13,174 nt of DNA from ATZT02 sp964655115 (lineage in GTDB: Bacteria > Actinomycetota > Actinomycetes > S36-B12 > UBA5976), in assembly GCA_964655115.1 (NCBI GenBank), contig CAZZKM010000028.1, forward strand, positions 1-13,174. Direction: 5' to 3'. The notes beneath the pieces were generated by a model. It saw nothing but the letters and a program-made list of their open reading frames with translations, did not search any database and was not told the origin of the DNA. Position numbers and translations under genes: made by a program. The stretch's first letter is position 1, and the number at the start of each line of letters is the position of its first letter. Of this stretch, positions 7,193-10,750 are shown in pieces.

Positions 7193-8238
7193 ACTCTTCT
7201 AGAAGTTGCAGCAAGTGCCAACTCGGAAAGAGCCTCTTTCGCAGGATTTGTGATATTTGCCATGGAAATGGCTTGGTTTGATTGATTTAAACGATCATTT
7301 ATCATTTTTTCTACTACTTCTAAAGCCTTTGTTTCGGTCACAATTTCTCTCAGAATGGATACTTCTTCAGAGTTAATATTTTTTCCAAATAATTGATCTA
7401 ACTTTTGTTTTTGAGTTGAATTTGCATTCGAGTAAGTCATTTCTATTAGAACCGTTCTTTTACCTTCGCGTAAATCATCACCTGCAGGTTTACCAGTTTC
7501 TTCTGGATCTCCAAAAACACCTAAAACATCATCTCTTAATTGAAATGCCTCGCCTAAAGGTAATCCATAATCAGAAAAAATTTGCATTAATTTTTTATCA
7601 TCTGTAGCTAAAGCACAACCTAAATGAAGTGGTCTTTCAATTGTGTATTTAGCAGACTTGTAACGAATAACATTAAATGCATTTTCTAAAGATCCACCGC
7701 CACGAGCTTGTTCAAAAATATCTAGGTATTGTCCAGCCATCAATTCAGTGCGCATTAAGTCGTAAATTTTCTTTCCTCTTAATAAATTTTTTGGCTCAAT
7801 TCCTGAATTCATAAGTAATTCATCTGCCCAGGAAAGTACTAAATCACCTAATAAGATTGCTCCACCAATGCCAAATTGTTTTGTTTCTCCTAACCATGAA
7901 TTACTCGAATGCATTTGTTCAAATTTCTTATGAATTGAAGGTTTACCGCGTCTAGTATCAGATGCATCCATTACGTCATCATGTATTAATGCACAAGCTT
8001 GAAGAAATTCTAAAGAACTTGCAGCTTTAATAATTTCTTCACTATCTAATCCTCCTGAACCAATAAAACTCCAGTAACAAAAAGCTGCTCTTAACCTTTT
8101 TCCACCTGACAAAAATTCATTGGTGAAATTCGCCAATTCGTCTAATGAACTAGAAACTTGATTAAGAATCGGTCTTTGTTCATTTATAAATTCATCAAGG
8201 CAATTTTGAATTCGAGGTCTAATCTCTAAAGATTTCAT
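7189..8238 (-). CDS. crtE: Geranylgeranyl diphosphate synthase (polyprenyl synthetase)
   Basis: Trans-isoprenyl diphosphate synthase building GGPP from IPP and shorter allylic diphosphates, the precursor for CrtB. With the ATG at 8238 it has 349 residues. The first aspartate-rich motif DDVMD is at 87-91 and is followed by DTRRGKPS; the second region, LRDDVLGVFGDPEETGKPAGDD, spans about 234-255, and GGKRLR is at 45-50. This form is common in actinobacterial GGPP synthases. Start choice: the open frame reaches an ATG at 8295, giving 368 residues, but that would overlap the glycosyltransferase gene by 44 bases. The ATG at 8238 falls 13 bases after that gene's stop with AGG upstream, so I prefer it. 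Its stop overlaps the crtI start. Chain length (C20 rather than C15 or longer) is inferred from the operon. Confidence 0.93.
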   Translation of the reverse strand: MKSLEIRPRIQNCLDEFINEQRPILNQVSSSLDELANFTNEFLSGGKRLRAAFCYWSFIGSGGLDSEEIIKAASSLEFLQACALIHDDVMDASDTRRGKPSIHKKFEQMHSSNSWLGETKQFGIGGAILLGDLVLSWADELLMNSGIEPKNLLRGKKIYDLMRTELMAGQYLDIFEQARGGGSLENAFNVIRYKSAKYTIERPLHLGCALATDDKKLMQIFSDYGLPLGEAFQLRDDVLGVFGDPEETGKPAGDDLREGKRTVLIEMTYSNANSTQKQKLDQLFGKNINSEEVSILREIVTETKALEVVEKMINDRLNQSNQAISMANITNPAKEALSELALAATSRRV

Positions 8239-8251
8239 ATGAATAAAGAGA

Positions 8252-9133
8252 TTACCTAATTTTTTTCGATTTGATAACAGTTGCGATATTGGCAACTAAT
8301 CCAACAGATCCTAAAAACTGTCTAAGGGAGGACTTTCCACTTAAAATCGCTAGCACAGGAATTACATAAGTTCCAAAAAATGATCCAGCTTTCAATGCAA
8401 AATCTTCATCGAGTTCAGGCACTTCAGTGGAGGCAAAAGTTGAGGCCAGTGCTGAACCATTTGCAGTCCCAATTTGAAAGTTAGAGTTTTGAAGTTCACT
8501 TATCCAAGCACTTGCTTCAAATTCTTTATTTGCAACTCTTGTGTGTCCAGCAAGAGCGCTATATGCACTTCGATTAATAACTAGAAAATTTGCAAATAAA
8601 TTAGCATCAAATTGTTCATTCAATGGAGTGGGAAAATTTAGTAAATTCTTAACAAGAACTATAGGTTCTGTTTTATTTAATATAGCTGGTTGCACTAATA
8701 ATGCATCTAAATTATTTTCGATTAAACAATTAATCGCTAACGAAACGGCATCTTCTGATAAGTTTAAATCAGGTTCAATAAAAACTAGATAATCTCCAGT
8801 TGCTCTAAATGCAATGCGCTGACAAGCCCAGGCTTTTTTTGACCAATCACTAGGTTTATCAATTTCATGCCCTCTATCCTCCAGGTACAAGACTTCAAAT
8901 TTGCCTAAATGGGTTTGCTTTTGAGCCTCATAAATAGTTTCACTTACTTCATCAATATGACCTGGAATCAAAATTGAAACAGAATTCTGAATATCTTTTG
9001 GAATTGTATTTATTTCAAAATCTGGAGTATTAGATTTATTGAAAGCTTTATAAGCCGTATAAATTGAAGCTGCTGCTGCACCTAAAGTTAAAAGAAGTCC
9101 TAGCCCACTTGATTCTTTATCGTCTTGACTCAT
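8252..9133 (-). CDS. Divergent family 2 glycosyltransferase, CruG-like
   Basis: A 293-residue protein with one N-terminal hydrophobic segment (about 11-28) and a hydrophobic C-terminal region (about 250-285), likely membrane-associated. The middle resembles GT2 enzymes of the carotenoid glycosyltransferase (CruG-like) kind: VSILIPGHIDEVSETI (52-67), a WSKKAWACQ stretch followed by ATGDYLVF, and INRSAYSALAGHTRV (186-200). The usual metal-binding DxD is E-P-D at 120-122, and the ED pair normally found just after the GGH region appears replaced (KEFEASAW, 203-210). It may have reduced or altered activity, or be a non-catalytic partner. Its position directly after the CruF-like gene (stop TAA immediately followed by ATG, with AGGGA as binding site) mirrors the classic CruF-CruG pairing and suggests a role in carotenoid modification. 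Substrate is unproven. Confidence 0.72.
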   Translation of the reverse strand: MSQDDKESSGLGLLLTLGAAAASIYTAYKAFNKSNTPDFEINTIPKDIQNSVSILIPGHIDEVSETIYEAQKQTHLGKFEVLYLEDRGHEIDKPSDWSKKAWACQRIAFRATGDYLVFIEPDLNLSEDAVSLAINCLIENNLDALLVQPAILNKTEPIVLVKNLLNFPTPLNEQFDANLFANFLVINRSAYSALAGHTRVANKEFEASAWISELQNSNFQIGTANGSALASTFASTEVPELDEDFALKAGSFFGTYVIPVLAILSGKSSLRQFLGSVGLVANIATVIKSKKIR

Positions 9134-9928
9134 TTATCTTTCCCTGATTGTTTTGTATGCAAAAACAACAATCGAATAAGCCATAATTAAAAATGGAATA
9201 AGAAATACAGATATATTCTCTGATAAGAATTGAGCACAAAACACGGCAAATAAAAATAGCCAAATATAAGTTAAATATGGAAATTTAGTTGAGTATCTTT
9301 CATTTATAGCATTTTGCGAACTTAAGAACATTATTAATAAAAGAATTAAAAAAGAAATAAATTGAAACTGTAATGGATTAATACCTAAAATTGAGTAACT
9401 TTCAGGTTTTGGAAGCCATTGATAATAACCAGCATTAACAAATAATGATTCAATTACTAAGAGTAAACCCAAAGAGATAAAAGCTGCCGTTAAAGGAGAC
9501 ATAATTACAGCTCTAGTAATTCTTCTTGAAAGAACAATTCCAAGATAGGCAATAGAACTCCAAATTAAGGGACTAGTAAATGGAACATGAAATAATTGAA
9601 TTCCTAAGCGATAGGAATATTGAACATCTCCAAAAATAAATCCAGTTGCTGAATTTATTGCTAAGAATGAAAAACTTAAGCCTAAAGAAACAACCAGAAA
9701 TGTTGATGCCCAAGCCACACCCCACCAGATAAATGCATGAGAAGTAGTTGCAATAAATAAAAATAGAATTAAAAATACGCTTAAGGAATCTTTTCGATCT
9801 GTCGGAAATATTGGCCAAAGAGCAGAAAAAATTAATCCTAAGCCAAAAAATATCCATGGAATAGTTCTAAATCCAACAGTTGGACCACCTGTATCTCGGT
9901 GAGGTCCTCTATAAACTCGAATACTCAT
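9134..9928 (-). CDS. Carotenoid biosynthesis (CruF-like) integral membrane protein
   Basis: A 264-residue protein with about seven or eight hydrophobic segments. The segment ATGFIFGDVQYSYRLG (94-109), then HVPFTSPLIWSSIAYLG (114-130), matches the hallmark of the CruF / Caroten_synth family, which hydrates the psi end of gamma-carotene or related carotenoids at C1'. In typical members a Glu precedes the TG motif and an Asp-rich stretch precedes a GYYxW-like segment. Here I see AINSATG and LLVIESLFVNAGYYQW, so several acidic residues commonly conserved seem to be lost. Function as a hydratase is therefore inferred from position and partial motifs. GAAGGA lies about 12 bases before the ATG; the gap from the YbaK-family gene is 19 bases. 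It is followed with no gap by the CruG-like gene, so the two are translated together. Confidence 0.72.
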   Translation of the reverse strand: MSIRVYRGPHRDTGGPTVGFRTIPWIFFGLGLIFSALWPIFPTDRKDSLSVFLILFLFIATTSHAFIWWGVAWASTFLVVSLGLSFSFLAINSATGFIFGDVQYSYRLGIQLFHVPFTSPLIWSSIAYLGIVLSRRITRAVIMSPLTAAFISLGLLLVIESLFVNAGYYQWLPKPESYSILGINPLQFQFISFLILLLIMFLSSQNAINERYSTKFPYLTYIWLFLFAVFCAQFLSENISVFLIPFLIMAYSIVVFAYKTIRER

Positions 9929-9947
9929 TTATCTCATCATTCCTTCA

Positions 9948-10430
9948 CTAATTCTGTTTAATATCTGCAGGTATGGCTCCACTTAGCCTTACTAATTCTT
10001 CAAATGATGTGGGAAAAACATAATGAGGATGGCCTGCTGCTGCCCAGATTTCATCGAAATTTTTGAACGTCTCATCAATTAAAATTTTCATTTTTGTAAT
10101 GTGACCAAGTGGGGGAATTCCTCCTATGGCATAACCTGTTACTTCCCTGGTTTTGTCTGCATCGGCTTTACTTACTGTTTTTACTTTAAATTCTTGGGCA
10201 ACTTTGTTGGTATCAACTTTGTTTTGACCAGAAGTTAAAACCAAGACTGTTTCGCCATCGGCTTCAAACACTAAAGATTTAACAATTTGACCAACTTGCA
10301 CGCCTAAAGTGGCGGCAGCTTCATCAGCGGTACGAGCAGTTTCATTGGTTTTAATAACTCCACCTTTTACCCCCAACTCCTGGCAGGCTTTCTTGAATTT
10401 GCCGACGGAAGGGTGTTCGTTTTCGCTCAT
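9948..10430 (-). CDS. ybaK: YbaK/ProX-family aminoacyl-tRNA deacylase
   Basis: A 160-residue single-domain protein of the YbaK/EbsC family, related to the editing domain of prolyl-tRNA synthetase. Members hydrolyse wrongly charged tRNA, for example Cys-tRNA(Pro) or Ala-tRNA(Pro), in the cytoplasm. Visible features: IVKSLVFEADGETVLVLTSG (49-68) with Lys51 at the position of the catalytic-type lysine, TGYAIGGIPPLGH (GxxP loop), then AAGHPHYVFPTSFEELVRLSGA. Which tRNA is edited cannot be told by eye. An in-frame TGA lies just before the ATG (6 bases upstream), so 10430 is the first possible start; the ribosome binding site is poor. It is the first gene of the minus-strand run leading into the carotenoid genes, which probably makes its promoter theirs as well. 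Confidence 0.92.
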   Translation of the reverse strand: MSENEHPSVGKFKKACQELGVKGGVIKTNETARTADEAAATLGVQVGQIVKSLVFEADGETVLVLTSGQNKVDTNKVAQEFKVKTVSKADADKTREVTGYAIGGIPPLGHITKMKILIDETFKNFDEIWAAAGHPHYVFPTSFEELVRLSGAIPADIKQN

Positions 10431-10486
10431 TTCTCAAGGGTACGCAAGGCCCCTTAGTTGACCTTTGTCAGTGGAAGGTGGTTGAC

Positions 10487-10522
10487 TAATCACTATTCGA
10501 ACAAGTGTTCGAATAGTGATTA
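10487..10522. repeat. Perfect inverted repeat, 16-base arms, containing the LexA box
   Basis: The left arm TAATCACTATTCGAAC (10487-10502) and the right arm GTTCGAATAGTGATTA (10507-10522) are exact reverse complements around a 4-base centre AAGT. The dyad extends 5 bases beyond each side of the LexA core and then ends (C versus A). As RNA it would form a long hairpin; as DNA it may bind more than LexA alone. Confidence 0.95.
10497..10512. promoter_or_regulatory. LexA (SOS) operator
   Basis: TCGAAC-AAGT-GTTCGA is a perfect match to the actinobacterial/Gram-positive LexA box consensus (TCGAAC, four bases, GTTCGA). It lies between dnaE2 and the divergent carotenoid operon, the place expected for control of an SOS-induced error-prone polymerase. 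The centre is about 74 bases from the YbaK-family start and about 246 bases from the dnaE2 start. Confidence 0.88.
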
Positions 10523-10528
10523 AACCAG

Positions 10529-10689
10529 GGTATTTTCCCCTAAATACCGCTAAAGGCTAGATCACTAAAAATTAAGTTAAATGGCGATTGACCCCTAAAT
10601 CGCCATTTTGCTTAAAAAGTTAAAAACCACATCGTTTGGCTTCTTTGTTAAAACTTGCGGGGAAGCTTTTTTAATAGGGAAGCCAAACG
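10529..10689 (+). ncRNA. Candidate structured leader or small RNA with three stem-loops
   Basis: Three consecutive inverted repeats are seen. H1: GGTATTT (10529-10535) with AAATACC (10542-10548), loop TCCCCT. H2: AAATGGCGATT (10579-10589) with AATCGCCATTT (10598-10608), loop GACCCCTA. H3: CGTTTGGCTTC (10633-10643) with GAAGCCAAACG (10679-10689); inside it TTAAAACTT (10648-10656) pairs with AAG (10663-10665) and TTTTAA (10669-10674), leaving an apical loop GCGGGG (10657-10662). H1 and H2 share the loop sequence CCCCTAAAT (10537 and 10592), and the GGGG loop of H3 could pair with either. All stems are exact matches in sequence. That they are transcribed as part of the dnaE2 leader, or as a separate small RNA, is inference, as is the strand. 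I recognise no known riboswitch family. Confidence 0.5.
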
Positions 10690-10704
10690 TCCTTAGTTGG
10701 TTTT

Positions 10705-10742
10705 AAGTCGTCTTCCTCCGACTTTTTAAAAAAGTTGAGGAG
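10705..10742 (+). promoter_or_regulatory. Alternative-hairpin switch over the dnaE2 ribosome binding site
   Basis: Two exclusive foldings share bases 10714-10724. Form A: AAGTCG (10705-10710) with CGACTT (10719-10724), followed by five T, resembling a weak intrinsic terminator. Form B: TCCTCCGACTT (10714-10724) with AAGTTGAGGA (10732-10741), 10 pairs with one bulged C and one G-U, extendable by two A-T pairs. Form B covers most of the Shine-Dalgarno GAGGAG (10737-10742); form A frees it but may stop transcription. The left strand of form B, CTTCCTCC, looks like an anti-Shine-Dalgarno sequence. Pairing is seen in sequence; switching is inference. Confidence 0.5.
10737..10742 (+). promoter_or_regulatory. 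Ribosome binding site fixing the TTG start of dnaE2
   Basis: GAGGAG ends 8 bases before the TTG at 10751, ideal spacing. An in-frame TGA at 10736-10738 overlaps this site, so no upstream start is possible, and the first start-type codon after it is TTG 10751. Confidence 0.82.
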
Positions 10743-10750
10743 TTTTTAAG

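Larger units (their letters stand above)
10431..10750. other. Divergent intergenic region with no protein gene
   Basis: These 320 bases separate the minus-strand carotenoid operon from plus-strand dnaE2. They hold the LexA dyad (10487-10522), three stem-loops (10529-10548, 10579-10608, 10633-10689) and an alternative-pairing leader (10705-10742). I find no convincing ORF. A possible plus-strand -10 is TATTTT at 10531-10536, with the LexA half-site covering the -35 position (TTCGAA, spacing 17); this is weak. TTGACC at 10459 and TTGACT at 10482 look like -35 boxes but have no good -10 partner. A 9-base direct repeat, CCTTAGTTG, occurs at 10452 and 10691. Confidence 0.75.

Noticed and set aside
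8239..8295. Upstream ATG (8295) for crtE, adding 19 residues
   Set aside because: It would overlap the glycosyltransferase gene by 44 bases and adds residues unlike other GGPP synthases; the ATG at 8238 fits better. Not fully excluded.
10505..10516. GTTCGAAT resembles a tRNA T-loop
   Set aside because: It is half of the LexA dyad, and no acceptor, D or anticodon stem can be placed around it.
10581..10598. A tiny ATG-to-TAA frame (five codons, MAIDP) inside stem-loop H2, as a possible leader peptide
   Set aside because: No ribosome binding site, no regulatory codon run, and the bases are fully explained by the stem.
10579..10620. Stem-loop H2 as an intrinsic terminator
   Set aside because: The stem is good but is followed by TGCTTAAAAAG on the plus strand rather than a T run, and its loop matches that of H1, which favours a structured RNA.
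10452..10699. Direct repeat CCTTAGTTG at 10452-10460 and 10691-10699, as possible attachment or insertion borders
   Set aside because: Only 9 bases, with no integrase or transposase between the copies; it may be chance.
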